From contig CAJUTB010000001.1 in assembly GCA_910589315.1 (NCBI GenBank), forward strand, positions 62,001 through 126,000: a stretch of DNA of 64,000 bases, written 5' to 3'. Of the stretch, positions 7,992 through 16,500 are shown piece by piece. Under the pieces are notes generated by a model, which worked only from the letters and a program-made list of their open reading frames with translations, ran no database searches and had not been told where the DNA came from. The position numbers were made by a program, and so were the translations under genes. This DNA is from an uncultured Oscillibacter sp. Lineage in GTDB: Bacteria > Bacillota > Clostridia > Oscillospirales > Oscillospiraceae. Position 1 is the first letter of the stretch. Each line of letters begins with the position of its first letter.

Positions 7992-9293
7992 ATGTTCCGG
8001 CAGATGATTCGCCAGGTGAATAGTGCGGAAACGTACAGCCTGACCGGAAAAATTGAAAATATTGTCGGAATGTCCATTGAAGCCTCCGGCGGCCATGCGG
8101 CCGTGGGAGATATCTGCCGTATTTACAACGGCGAGTCCGGCGGACAGGTGACGGCCGAGGTGGTGGGGTTCAAGAACGACCACATTCTGCTGATGCCCTA
8201 TTCCGATATGAACGGCATTTCCGCTGGAAATTTCGTGCGAAACACCGGACGGCAGCTGACCCTGCGGGTAGGAGAATTCCTGCGGGGCCGTATCATTAAC
8301 GCCATGGGCCAGCCGATTGACGGCAAGGCCCCCTTTGAGGGCGGCGAGCCCTACTGCGTAAGCGGTTCTTACATCAATCCCCTCCAAAGGCCCCCGATCC
8401 GGGAGCGGATGGAGTTTGGAGTCAAAGCCATAGACGGCATGATTACCATTGGAAAAGGCCAGAGAATCGGTATCTTTGCCGGCTCTGGCGTCGGAAAGTC
8501 GACGCTGATGGGCATGATTGCCAAAAATGTGAAAGCGGACATCAACGTCATCGCTCTGGTGGGCGAGCGGGGCCGTGAGGTTCTCGAATTTGTCCAGAAG
8601 GATTTGGGCGAGGAGGGGATGCGCCGCTCTGTGCTGGTTGTGGCGACGTCCGACCAGCCCGCCATGCTGCGGATGAAATGCCCCAGCGTGGCGACGGGCA
8701 TCGCAGAGTATTTCCGGGATCAGGGATATGACGTGCTGTTGATGATGGACTCTCTGACGCGATTCGCCATGGCGCAGCGGGAGATCGGGCTTGCCATCGG
8801 AGAACCGCCGGTTTCCCGCGGCTATACGCCGTCGATGTATGCGGAAATGCCGAAGCTCCTGGAACGAAGCGGCAATTTTACCCGCGGGTCCATTACGGGC
8901 GTGTACACGGTGCTGGTGGAGGGCGACGACACAAACGAGCCGATCGCCGACACGGTGCGCGGCATTCTGGACGGACATATCGTGCTCTCCCGTACATTGG
9001 CGAATGGAAACCATTATCCGGCCATTGACGTGAGCGCGAGCATCTCCCGTCTGATGACGGAGATTGTGCCGGTGGAGCACCGGCAGCTGGCGTCCCAGGT
9101 ACGGGACATTTTGAGCGTTTATGAGAAAAACGCGGACCTGGTTGCAATCGGCGCATACAAGCCGGGAACAAACCGGAAGCTGGATTATGCATTGTCCAAG
9201 ATTGACGCAGTAAATGAGTTTTTAATGCAGGGTGTAGACGAGGCCTTTCATTATACGGAATGTATTGATAAGTTGAAGGTCATTTTACAATAG
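7992..9293 (+). CDS. fliI: Flagellum-specific ATPase FliI
   Basis: A 433-residue F1-beta-like ATPase that energises unfolding and delivery of export substrates. Walker A (GIFAGSGVGKST) lies near residue 160, Walker B (DVLLMMDSLTRFA) near 245, and the family signature PPVSRGYTPSMYAEMPKLLE near 270-290. The length is typical. The ATG at 7992 has AAGGAG 5 bases upstream; a GTG two codons earlier is inside that site. It follows fliH by 53 bases and precedes fliJ, as in other Firmicutes. Confidence 0.97.
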   Translation: MFRQMIRQVNSAETYSLTGKIENIVGMSIEASGGHAAVGDICRIYNGESGGQVTAEVVGFKNDHILLMPYSDMNGISAGNFVRNTGRQLTLRVGEFLRGRIINAMGQPIDGKAPFEGGEPYCVSGSYINPLQRPPIRERMEFGVKAIDGMITIGKGQRIGIFAGSGVGKSTLMGMIAKNVKADINVIALVGERGREVLEFVQKDLGEEGMRRSVLVVATSDQPAMLRMKCPSVATGIAEYFRDQGYDVLLMMDSLTRFAMAQREIGLAIGEPPVSRGYTPSMYAEMPKLLERSGNFTRGSITGVYTVLVEGDDTNEPIADTVRGILDGHIVLSRTLANGNHYPAIDVSASISRLMTEIVPVEHRQLASQVRDILSVYEKNADLVAIGAYKPGTNRKLDYALSKIDAVNEFLMQGVDEAFHYTECIDKLKVILQ

Positions 9294-9355
9294 ACCGGCA
9301 TATACATGAAAGATGAACGGAAGAAAAAACCACATGAGGGAAGGGATTCTGCCAA

Positions 9356-9805
9356 GTGAAGAAGTTCAAATTTGCCTTGGATACCGTGCTGTCTTATAAA
9401 CAGCAGGCGCTGGACGCCCTGCGGGGCGAACACGCCGCGATTCTCGCAAAAGTCCACGCCCAGGAGGACGTGGTGGGGACCCTCGAGCAGCGTTATTGCG
9501 ATTACAACGACGAGTACCGCCAGAGAGCGGAGGAGGGCCTTCCGATTACCGACGTGCTGATGTATCAGTCCGGCTTACGAGCCATCGAAATGGAAATCCA
9601 GCGGGAAACGCTCCGGCTGGAAGCGCTGCGGGAAGCGGAGGAAAAGAAGCGGGAGGAAGTGGTGGAAGCCAAGAAGGAGACTTCTTCCATAGAGAAGCTG
9701 AAGGAACGGAAATTGGAAGATTACAACAAGGCCGTTCTGAAAAGCGACGAGCAGTTTATTGAGGAATTCGTCAGCAGTACCCGGGCGAATGCCGCCAGCG
9801 CGTAA
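9356..9805 (+). CDS. fliJ: Flagellar export chaperone FliJ
   Basis: A 149-residue, almost entirely helical protein. It begins MKKFKFALDTVLSYKQQALD, the canonical FliJ opening. A continuous charged coiled coil follows (REAEEKKREEVVEAKKETSS). FliJ is the central stalk-like component of the FliH-FliI-FliJ export ATPase. It uses a GTG start with AGGGAAGGG upstream. Sequence conservation in this family is low, but position directly after fliI and the N-terminal motif make the call safe. Confidence 0.9.
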   Translation: MKKFKFALDTVLSYKQQALDALRGEHAAILAKVHAQEDVVGTLEQRYCDYNDEYRQRAEEGLPITDVLMYQSGLRAIEMEIQRETLRLEALREAEEKKREEVVEAKKETSSIEKLKERKLEDYNKAVLKSDEQFIEEFVSSTRANAASA

Positions 9806-9873
9806 ATGGGTCCGAACCGGCGGGGTTCCGCCGTTTGGAAATAGAATTTTGTTAAGAAAGGAGGTAGATGCGC

Positions 9874-11010
9874 ATGGAACAGTTAACCATGCTGAACCTG
9901 ATGCAGACCCCGAACGGCAGCAAGCCTTCCACTGGAAGCAAAAACAACGACTCGGATGAGTTTCGGAAGCTGATGGAATCCCAGGGCGGCGGCGAGAGCG
10001 TCAAACCCGGCGAGAGCCAGCCGGCATCTGGAACGGAGAAGCCCTCCGAAACCCAGGATGTGCCTGCGGAGGGTGTGGCGAAGCCGGTGCAGAATGACCC
10101 GGAACTGGAAAAACAGATGGTTCTGGCCGCGATGGCGATGCTGCAAAACCCGGTGGTGCAAGCCATAGCGGAGGAAACGCCTCAGGTGCTGACCGATCCC
10201 GCATGGGAGAAAGGGCTGGAACCTGTGGGCTTCGACGATTACGGAGGAACGCGGGTCGTTCATTGGGTGAACACAGACAAACCCATTCCGAAGTTGTCGG
10301 AGGAGGCAAAAGAGGCAGTAGTTCAGTGGCTGGAAGGGCAGGAACCCGACAAAACGGAAGCTGCGGACTTGGCTCTGGAAATGGTTCCGAAAGCCGAGAC
10401 GCCTGCGGATGAGATGGATGTGGAGGTCTTGAAGGTCAACGTGGCCCAGGAGAATGCCCTTGAGGCTGAGGCTGGTGCGGAGACCGAAACAGACGATTTG
10501 TTCCTCCAGGAAGGCATGGCCGAGCGACCGGTGTTTGAGGACGTGCGGGAAGTTCCGGTGAAGGTGGGCGAAGCCCCCACGGCGGAAAAACCCAGCGAGC
10601 CGGTGGAGGTCCAGGTGGGAAAGCAGCTGGAAACGGCCCTTGCCAAAGGCGAAACCAAGGTGGAAATTCAGCTGACGCCCGACAGCCTGGGAAAAATCCG
10701 GGTCGAGGTGACGCTGCGGGAAGACGGCGGACTGCTGGTGCAGCTCCACGCCGAAAACAGCCGCACCCAGGGAATCCTGGAAAAGAACCTGGCCGGATTG
10801 GAGTCGCTTTTGGGCCGCAATTCCCAGCAGGAGGTCCAGGTGGAAGTCCCGAGACATCAGGAGAGCCAGCAGCAGAATTTGTTTGACCAGCAGCAAAAGG
10901 AACAACAGCAGCAACAGCAACAGCAGCAACGCCGGGAACATCCCCAGAACAGCGAGGATTTCCTTCAGCAGCTGCGCCTGGGCCTGATCGGGCCGGAGGA
11001 AGTATTTTAA
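9874..11010 (+). CDS. fliK: Flagellar hook-length control protein FliK
   Basis: A 378-residue exported ruler and substrate-specificity switch. The N-terminal two thirds is a low-complexity Glu/Pro/Lys region, as is usual for the ruler segment. The conserved C-terminal hook-length domain is at residues 255-330 (VEIQLTPDSLGKIRVEVTLR, then GGLLVQLHAEN). After it comes a run of glutamines encoded by mixed CAG/CAA codons (about 10867-10932). The ATG at 9874 is preferred because AAAGGAGGT ends 8 bases upstream; the ATG at 9868 is only 2 bases from it. The downstream hook-cap gene flgD fits the role. Confidence 0.9.
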   Translation: MEQLTMLNLMQTPNGSKPSTGSKNNDSDEFRKLMESQGGGESVKPGESQPASGTEKPSETQDVPAEGVAKPVQNDPELEKQMVLAAMAMLQNPVVQAIAEETPQVLTDPAWEKGLEPVGFDDYGGTRVVHWVNTDKPIPKLSEEAKEAVVQWLEGQEPDKTEAADLALEMVPKAETPADEMDVEVLKVNVAQENALEAEAGAETETDDLFLQEGMAERPVFEDVREVPVKVGEAPTAEKPSEPVEVQVGKQLETALAKGETKVEIQLTPDSLGKIRVEVTLREDGGLLVQLHAENSRTQGILEKNLAGLESLLGRNSQQEVQVEVPRHQESQQQNLFDQQQKEQQQQQQQQQRREHPQNSEDFLQQLRLGLIGPEEVF

Positions 11011-11029
11011 GCGAGAAGGATGTGAAGCA

Positions 11030-11635
11030 ATGAGCAATTTCATGGGCGATGTCGGCGCGCTTTGGGGCGCAGCGGCAAGCGGCTCCAACCAGAAGGCGGC
11101 CATCACCAAAAAGGACAATATGTCCCTGGATATGACCGACTTCATTACGCTGATGGTGACACAGCTCACCAGTCAGGGAATTGACAACGCGATGGACACC
11201 TCGGATATGCTGAACCAAATGGTTCAGATGCAGATGGTGCAGGCGATGGTGAACATGACGGACGCATCCGTGATGAACTACGCGGCGTCCCTGGTGGGCA
11301 AGGAAGTGACGGTAGCCAACGGCTACGACAGCGACGGAAAGCTGATGGAATATACAGGCAAGGTGATCGGCACCGGCCAGTATAACGGCGAGCAGGTCGT
11401 TTTCCTGGATAACGACAAGTATTACCGAATGAGTGAAATCCTGGCAGTGGGACGTTTGCCGGAGGCAAAGCCGCCCGAGGAAGACGATAAGGTTGAAGGC
11501 GAGGGCGAGACGGAGGGAACCGATAAACCCGAGGGCCCCGACAAGCCGGAAGGCGGCGGAACAGAGGGAACCGACAAACCCGTTGAGCCGGACCAGAAGC
11601 CGGAGGAAGGTACCGGAACGGAGAACAAAACCTGA
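11030..11635 (+). CDS. flgD: Flagellar hook-cap protein FlgD
   Basis: A 201-residue scaffold for hook polymerisation. The N-terminal FlgD motif is clear (LDMTDFITLMVTQLTSQ, then a Met/Gln-rich stretch LNQMVQMQMVQAMVNM). A short beta domain follows (AASLVGKEVTVANGY). The last 50 residues are an acidic tail built on repeats of EGTDKPE and GPDKPE, not normally present in FlgD. The gene starts 19 bases after fliK. Its stop codon overlaps the ribosome binding site of the next gene. Confidence 0.93.
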   Translation: MSNFMGDVGALWGAAASGSNQKAAITKKDNMSLDMTDFITLMVTQLTSQGIDNAMDTSDMLNQMVQMQMVQAMVNMTDASVMNYAASLVGKEVTVANGYDSDGKLMEYTGKVIGTGQYNGEQVVFLDNDKYYRMSEILAVGRLPEAKPPEEDDKVEGEGETEGTDKPEGPDKPEGGGTEGTDKPVEPDQKPEEGTGTENKT

Positions 11636-11645
11636 GGTGACCGCG

Positions 11646-12017
11646 ATGATTGACCGGATAAGAAGCCAAGTACCCATTATTCCGCAAACGACGCAGTCTG
11701 GGCCTGAGGCGCGCCAGGAGACGGGCGGCGGGTTTGGAGCGATGCTCCAGCAGGAGCTGTCGAAACCTGTCGAGTTCTCTAAGCACGCCAAAACGCGGGC
11801 GGAGGAGCGGGGGATTGAGATTACCCCCAGCCTGATCGACCAGCTGAAAGGGAGCATGGTGCGGGCGCAGGCCAAGGGTGCGACGAACATCTTGGCGATG
11901 GACACGGAGAAAGCCTTCATCATCAATGTGCCCCATGGAAAGGTCATCACCGCAATTACACAGGACGAAATGAAAGACAGCGTTTTTACAAACATTGACG
12001 GCGCCGTGTTTCTGTGA
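11646..12017 (+). CDS. Flagellar operon protein of the TIGR02530 type
   Basis: A 123-residue protein of the small family found between flgD and flgE in many Firmicutes and Spirochaetes. The visible signature is FSKHAKTRAEERGIEITPSL followed by a beta-rich C-terminus (KAFIINVPHGKVITAITQDE, then FTNIDGAVFL). Its molecular function is not established; the location implies a part in hook assembly. The ATG at 11646 has GAGGTGA 5 bases upstream. It is followed by a perfect intercistronic hairpin before flgE. Confidence 0.85.
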   Translation: MIDRIRSQVPIIPQTTQSGPEARQETGGGFGAMLQQELSKPVEFSKHAKTRAEERGIEITPSLIDQLKGSMVRAQAKGATNILAMDTEKAFIINVPHGKVITAITQDEMKDSVFTNIDGAVFL

Positions 12018-12051
12018 GAGGAACAATGGCAGGACCGGTTTACGGAGGCCA

Positions 12052-12080
12052 TTCCGGCCCGCCCGACTGACGGGCCGGAA
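12052..12080 (+). other. Intercistronic hairpin upstream of flgE
   Basis: TTCCGGCCCG (12052-12061) and CGGGCCGGAA (12071-12080) form a perfect 10-bp stem with a 9-base loop, 36 bases before the flgE start. No T-run follows, so it is unlikely to terminate transcription. It could stabilise or delimit the flgE segment of the message. Confidence 0.6.
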
Positions 12081-12116
12081 CCGGCGCCACAACTCGAAAG
12101 GAGATCATTTTCGCTT

Positions 12117-13466
12117 ATGACTGGAGCTATGTACGCTTCGATTGCGGGCCTGAAAACCCATATGCAGAAGCTGAATGTCATCGGCAACAACGTTGCAAAC
12201 GTGAACACAAACGGTTACAAATCCCAACGGACCGTTTTTCAGGATTCGATCTATTCGCAGTACAGCAGCGGCGCGAACGGCACCGCCACCAGAGCGGGCC
12301 AGAACCCGTCCCAGATCGGCTACGGCGTGCGTATCAGCACGATTGACCTGAACATGACTACCGGCAGCTTCAACCCCGGTATGCCCACGGACTGTATGCT
12401 GGACGGCGACGGATTTTTCCTGGTGGGACAGAAGGACGTGGCCAATACCATCTCGGCGGAAAACCCCAATTCCTTCAAGAGCCTGACGCTGACCCGCGTG
12501 GGCAACTTCGAGTTTAAGGAAGACGGCTATTTCGCCAACCAGAACGGCGACGCCGTGTATGGGTTCCAGGTGGTGGGCTATGACACCGAGGGCAAGCCCA
12601 TTGTCAGCGACCAGCTGGTTCCGATTCGCCTGCCGGAATATGAAATGGTGGAGGTCCCGAAGCTGGACGACCAGGGACAGCCAATGCAGGATGCCGATGG
12701 TAAGCCCATTACAACAACGGAGTATGTTCTCCGCTGGCCGGTAGCGGCTACGGGTACGGCGACAACAGACCCGAATCCGGAGCATGGCATTAATGCAGAC
12801 GGCGTGGTAATGGGTGAAAATCTCAAGTCGGTTACAGGTGTACAAAAGCCGCTTCAAAATTACAGTGAGTATATCGCTGCTAATCCTGGCGGTGGTAACG
12901 GCGGCAACAACAACGGACAGGATCCGGACGCTGAACCGAAGCGCGATTTCGGCATAGCCAAGCTGGAAAACATTTCGGTAAGTCCTACCGGCGCGATCAC
13001 CGGTATTGTGGGCTCAACCAAGGAACAGATCACAATCGGATATCTTGCAATCGGCAACCCGACGAACCCCAACGGCCTGACCCATGACGGCGGTCACTAT
13101 TACACTTGCCGCGACGGCGCGGGTGACCTGGAAATTACCACCATTGGCGGCGTAGCCAAGGAGCTGTCCCGCGTGGGCGGCGGCGGCGTTGAGTACGTCA
13201 ACGGCGGCCAGGTGAACACCGCCGGCGCGGGCGGCGGAACCGGAACTGGAACCGACACAAGCCTGTCCGATATTTTAAGCGCGAAGGCTGCGGTTGGCGC
13301 GCTGGGCAAGACCACGCTGTATGCGGGCTTCCTGGAAGGCTCCAACGCGGATCTTGCAACGGAAATTTCTGAACTGATCACGACTCAGCGCGGCTATCAG
13401 GCGAATACGAGAATTGTCACCGTGACGGACTCCATGCTGGAGGAACTGGTCAACATGAAGCGTTAA
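12117..13466 (+). CDS. flgE: Flagellar hook protein FlgE
   Basis: A 449-residue subunit of the flexible hook. The N-terminus MTGAMYASIAGLKTHMQKLN is followed by VIGNNVANVNTNGYKSQR, the rod/hook signature. The C-terminus shows the matching helix (ELITTQRGYQANTRIVTVTD, then MLEELVNMKR). The centre holds Gly/Asn-rich loops around residues 250-285 and 365-380, expected for the surface-exposed variable domain. AAAGGAGATCA lies upstream with somewhat long spacing to the ATG at 12117; a second in-frame ATG at 12129 is possible. The gene is bracketed by two perfect hairpins. Confidence 0.95.
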   Translation: MTGAMYASIAGLKTHMQKLNVIGNNVANVNTNGYKSQRTVFQDSIYSQYSSGANGTATRAGQNPSQIGYGVRISTIDLNMTTGSFNPGMPTDCMLDGDGFFLVGQKDVANTISAENPNSFKSLTLTRVGNFEFKEDGYFANQNGDAVYGFQVVGYDTEGKPIVSDQLVPIRLPEYEMVEVPKLDDQGQPMQDADGKPITTTEYVLRWPVAATGTATTDPNPEHGINADGVVMGENLKSVTGVQKPLQNYSEYIAANPGGGNGGNNNGQDPDAEPKRDFGIAKLENISVSPTGAITGIVGSTKEQITIGYLAIGNPTNPNGLTHDGGHYYTCRDGAGDLEITTIGGVAKELSRVGGGGVEYVNGGQVNTAGAGGGTGTGTDTSLSDILSAKAAVGALGKTTLYAGFLEGSNADLATEISELITTQRGYQANTRIVTVTDSMLEELVNMKR

Positions 13467-13494
13467 GCGTAACGCATAATTCAGAACCAATGCG

Positions 13495-13525
13495 CCCGCC
13501 GGGAAGGGGGAACCTTCCCGGCGGG
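13495..13525 (+). other. Intercistronic hairpin between flgE and flbD
   Basis: CCCGCCGGGAAGG (13495-13507) and CCTTCCCGGCGGG (13513-13525) form a perfect 13-bp stem with a 5-base loop, 29 bases after the flgE stop. The following bases (ACGAGGGAAAGG) lack a T-run, so read-through is expected. It resembles a processing or 3' stabilising element. Confidence 0.65.
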
Positions 13526-13546
13526 ACGAGGGAAAGGCGGTTTCAT

Positions 13547-13762
13547 ATGATTGTTTTGACGAAAAGAAATCATGAAAAATTCCTGGTGAACCACCTGCAA
13601 ATTGAACATATCGAATGTATTCCGGAAGTGAAAATCACCATGATGAACCACGATTATTACCTGGTTCGGGAGACCGTGGAAGATATCATCGAAAAAATTG
13701 CCGTCTACAACGCCAAGGTTCAGGACGTTCATCGGGAGATCGCCGTAACGGACAAGCGTTGA
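13547..13762 (+). CDS. flbD: FlbD-family flagellar protein
   Basis: A 71-residue protein beginning MIVLTKRNHEKFLVNHLQIE, the family pattern of a short beta hairpin followed by a conserved helix (VRETVEDIIEKIAVYNAKVQ). The family is nearly always encoded directly upstream of motA in Firmicutes and Spirochaetes. It is thought to help swarming or stator function; the biochemical role is unknown. The ATG at 13547 follows GGAAAGGCGG. An upstream in-frame extension (from 13490) runs through the hairpin and is rejected. Confidence 0.88.
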   Translation: MIVLTKRNHEKFLVNHLQIEHIECIPEVKITMMNHDYYLVRETVEDIIEKIAVYNAKVQDVHREIAVTDKR

Positions 13763-13824
13763 TCATATAGAGAATCTCGCGGGCCGGGTTCCGGCGTCCG
13801 TGAACGGAGGAGTGAAGCTGTTTC

Positions 13825-14649
13825 ATGAATATAAACTATATCATTGGTATTGTCGGCGCACTTGCCGTGTTCCTGTTTGGCTGTATCGCCAGTGTGACCA
13901 TCCAGCCAGAATTTTCGATTGGATTCAATCCTGGAAACCTGATCAACTTCTTCGACCCGGCCTCCATCCTGATTACGATTGGTTGTACGATCTTCATCGT
14001 TGTGGCCAGTTTTCCCGGGTCTATGTTGAAAAATATGCCCAAGCATTTCAAGATTATCCTGAACAACAAGTTATTTGACCCCACCAGCTATATCGACCAG
14101 CTGGTAGAGCTGGCCCAGATCGCCCGGAAAAACGGCCTGCTGTCCATGGAGGAAAAGGCCAACGAACAGACCGACCCGTTTTTCAAACAGGCGATTATGC
14201 TTATCGTGGACGCCAACGACCAGGATAAGGTCCGCGGCATCCTGGAAAACGACATCGAATGCATGAGCGCGCGGCACGACGCGGCGGCGGCCATGTACGA
14301 CAAGGCGTCCAGCGTGGCCCCGGCCTTTGGCATGGTGGGTACGCTGGTGGGCCTGATCAACATGTTGAAATCCATGAACATGGAAGACGGCGCGGGCGAC
14401 CTGGGCGGCAGCATGGGCACCGCCCTGGTGACGACGCTGTACGGCTGTATTCTGGCGCACATGATCTTCGGCCCGATTGCACAGCTGCTGCGGAACCGGG
14501 ACTCGGAGGAAATCCTTTGCAAGCAAATCATCGTGGAAGGCGTTATGGCCATCCAGGCGGGTGAAAACCCGAAGTCCTTGCGGGAACGGCTCCTCACCTA
14601 TATGGCGCAGAAGCAGCGCGAGATGAGCGGCGAGGAAAAAGCGGCGTAA
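13825..14649 (+). CDS. motA: Flagellar stator protein MotA
   Basis: A 274-residue stator subunit with four membrane segments (residues 5-25, 45-65, about 150-170 and 185-205). The cytoplasmic loop carries the charged residues that act on FliG. The conserved region SVAPAFGMVGTLVGLINMLK marks the third membrane helix, and GTALVTTLYGCILAHMIF the fourth. Together with MotB it forms the ion-driven stator. The gene is 16 bases upstream of motB. GGAGGAG precedes the ATG with about 12-base spacing. Confidence 0.96.
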   Translation: MNINYIIGIVGALAVFLFGCIASVTIQPEFSIGFNPGNLINFFDPASILITIGCTIFIVVASFPGSMLKNMPKHFKIILNNKLFDPTSYIDQLVELAQIARKNGLLSMEEKANEQTDPFFKQAIMLIVDANDQDKVRGILENDIECMSARHDAAAAMYDKASSVAPAFGMVGTLVGLINMLKSMNMEDGAGDLGGSMGTALVTTLYGCILAHMIFGPIAQLLRNRDSEEILCKQIIVEGVMAIQAGENPKSLRERLLTYMAQKQREMSGEEKAA

Positions 14650-14664
14650 AGGAGGCGGAACGTT

Positions 14665-15447
14665 ATGGCGTTGAAGAAAAAGAGCAGCGGAGGCGGCGGC
14701 GCAAACTGGATGGATACCTATGGCGACATGGTGACGCTGCTGCTGTGCTTCTTCGTGCTGCTGTACTCCATGTCGACCATCAGTACGGAAAACTGGAAGG
14801 CCATCGTCATGAGCTTCAACCCCACGGCGGTGGAAACCCCGACGGCCACCACAGGAGATGGGGGGCCCATTGCGGACCCCGGCGAGAACACCGGAAACCT
14901 CGACCAGCAGCAGGTGGACCAGGATATTGAGTCGCTGTTCCAGTCGCTGCAAGCGTATGTGGAGTCCCAGGTGTCCCAGAGCATTATCAGTGTGGAGAAA
15001 AACGGCGGCAAGGTTTATATTCGCTTCAACCAGGCTGTGTTTTTCGGCGGAAACAGTGCGGTTCTCAAGCAGGACAGTTACCCAATTCTGGATGAAGTGG
15101 GTATGATGCTGAACGGCGTGGCACGCTCCATCGACGAAGTGCGCGTGCAGGGACATACCGCCCGCGCACGAGAGAACGGCAACAACATTGACAATGACCG
15201 GACCCTTGCCAGCGAACGGGCGACGAACGTGGTCATTTACCTCCAGCAGAAAGGCTACCTGGACGGCGGCCGGCTGATCAGCGAGGGAATCGGCGAGTGG
15301 AAGCCTCTGTTTCCGAACGACACGGCGGAGCATATGGCGCAGAACCGCCGGGTGGAGATGATCGTCAGCGGCCGGGACATCGAGGCGGAACTGGAAGCGG
15401 CGGGCATGACCGAGGATTTCACCGAGGAACACTTTACGACCCATTGA
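14665..15447 (+). CDS. motB: Flagellar stator protein MotB
   Basis: A 260-residue partner of MotA. A basic N-terminus leads into the single membrane helix (DMVTLLLCFFVLLYSM), with the ion-carrying aspartate at residue 21. The C-terminal OmpA-like peptidoglycan-binding domain spans about residues 110-245 (VRVQGHTARARENG, then LASERATNVVIYLQQKG and NRRVEMIV). A Pro/Thr/Asn linker contains the plug region. Ion type (proton or sodium) cannot be decided safely from the sequence. It is coupled to motA and followed by fliM. Confidence 0.96.
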   Translation: MALKKKSSGGGGANWMDTYGDMVTLLLCFFVLLYSMSTISTENWKAIVMSFNPTAVETPTATTGDGGPIADPGENTGNLDQQQVDQDIESLFQSLQAYVESQVSQSIISVEKNGGKVYIRFNQAVFFGGNSAVLKQDSYPILDEVGMMLNGVARSIDEVRVQGHTARARENGNNIDNDRTLASERATNVVIYLQQKGYLDGGRLISEGIGEWKPLFPNDTAEHMAQNRRVEMIVSGRDIEAELEAAGMTEDFTEEHFTTH

Positions 15448-15489
15448 CCGGGCCGGAAAATCCAGCAAGAGCAGAAACAGGGGGACCTC

Positions 15490-16494
15490 ATGGCAGACGT
15501 ATTATCACAAGCTCAAATAGATGCTTTGCTGAACGCGGTCCGCAGCGGCGACAAGGATTTGGAGAATGGCGACCAGAAACCGGAAAAGAAGTATCAAAAA
15601 TACGACTTTGCCAGCCCGCGGAAGTTTAACCGGGATCGCATCAAGATGCTCAACGGCATTTTTGATAACTATTCCCGCGTGGTTGGATCCCGGCTGAACG
15701 CCCGGCTCCGAACAAACTGCGAAGTGACTGTGGAGAGCGTGGAAGAACAGCATTATTATGAGTTTTCCAACGCACTGTCAGAGGGCGATGTGCTGGCTTT
15801 GGCAGATGTGAAAATCAAAGACAAGGACGAAGAAGACCCGATCATGTTTTATATCGGCACCAGCACTGCGCTGAGTATGATGGACCGCATGATGGGCGGC
15901 GAGGGCGCGGAGGAAGAAGACCTCCCCTCCGATTACGCTTATACGCCTTTGGAACTGCGGCTTTACGAGGACTTGGCAAAGGATGTCATCGCCATGATGG
16001 ACCCGAGCTGGGAAAATTACCTTCCCATTAACTTCTCGTACAGCCGGACGGACATCAACCCGACCCTGAATCAGATTCTGGGCCTGGACGAAACCGTGAT
16101 TATCGTGGACCTGAAGCTGCAATTCAACAACCTCTCCGGCCGAATGAGCATTTGCCTGCCGGGGGAGGTGCTGACGAAAATCTTCGCGGAGATCAGCCGG
16201 GAGAATCCGGGAAGGCGGGTTTCCTCGGAGGACAATTCGGAGGAAATCTTCGACAGCCTGCGGGAATCCAGTCTGGAAATCGTGGCCGCGCTGGGCAGCA
16301 CACAGCTTTCCCTGAGCGACATTTTCCATCTCAATGTGGGAGATGTGATTGATATGGGCTATACCAAGGAGACACCGGTTTACCTGGATATCGGCGGATA
16401 CCACTGGTTTACGGGCCGGATGGGTACGCACAAGAAAAATATGGCTGTTAAAATAGATGAGGTCTGTTATCAGCTGGAGCAAAGGAGCGAATAA
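15490..16494 (+). CDS. fliM: Flagellar motor switch protein FliM
   Basis: A 334-residue C-ring protein. The N-terminus VLSQAQIDALLNAV is the CheY-P-binding peptide. The middle domain (residues about 45-225) is CheC-like, and residues 255-330 form the C-terminal SpoA domain (LSDIFHLNVGDVIDMGYTKE). The length is typical. The ribosome binding site AGGGGGACC lies just upstream of the ATG. Its partner fliY starts 6 bases downstream. Confidence 0.97.
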   Translation: MADVLSQAQIDALLNAVRSGDKDLENGDQKPEKKYQKYDFASPRKFNRDRIKMLNGIFDNYSRVVGSRLNARLRTNCEVTVESVEEQHYYEFSNALSEGDVLALADVKIKDKDEEDPIMFYIGTSTALSMMDRMMGGEGAEEEDLPSDYAYTPLELRLYEDLAKDVIAMMDPSWENYLPINFSYSRTDINPTLNQILGLDETVIIVDLKLQFNNLSGRMSICLPGEVLTKIFAEISRENPGRRVSSEDNSEEIFDSLRESSLEIVAALGSTQLSLSDIFHLNVGDVIDMGYTKETPVYLDIGGYHWFTGRMGTHKKNMAVKIDEVCYQLEQRSE

Positions 16495-16500
16495 GACGGA

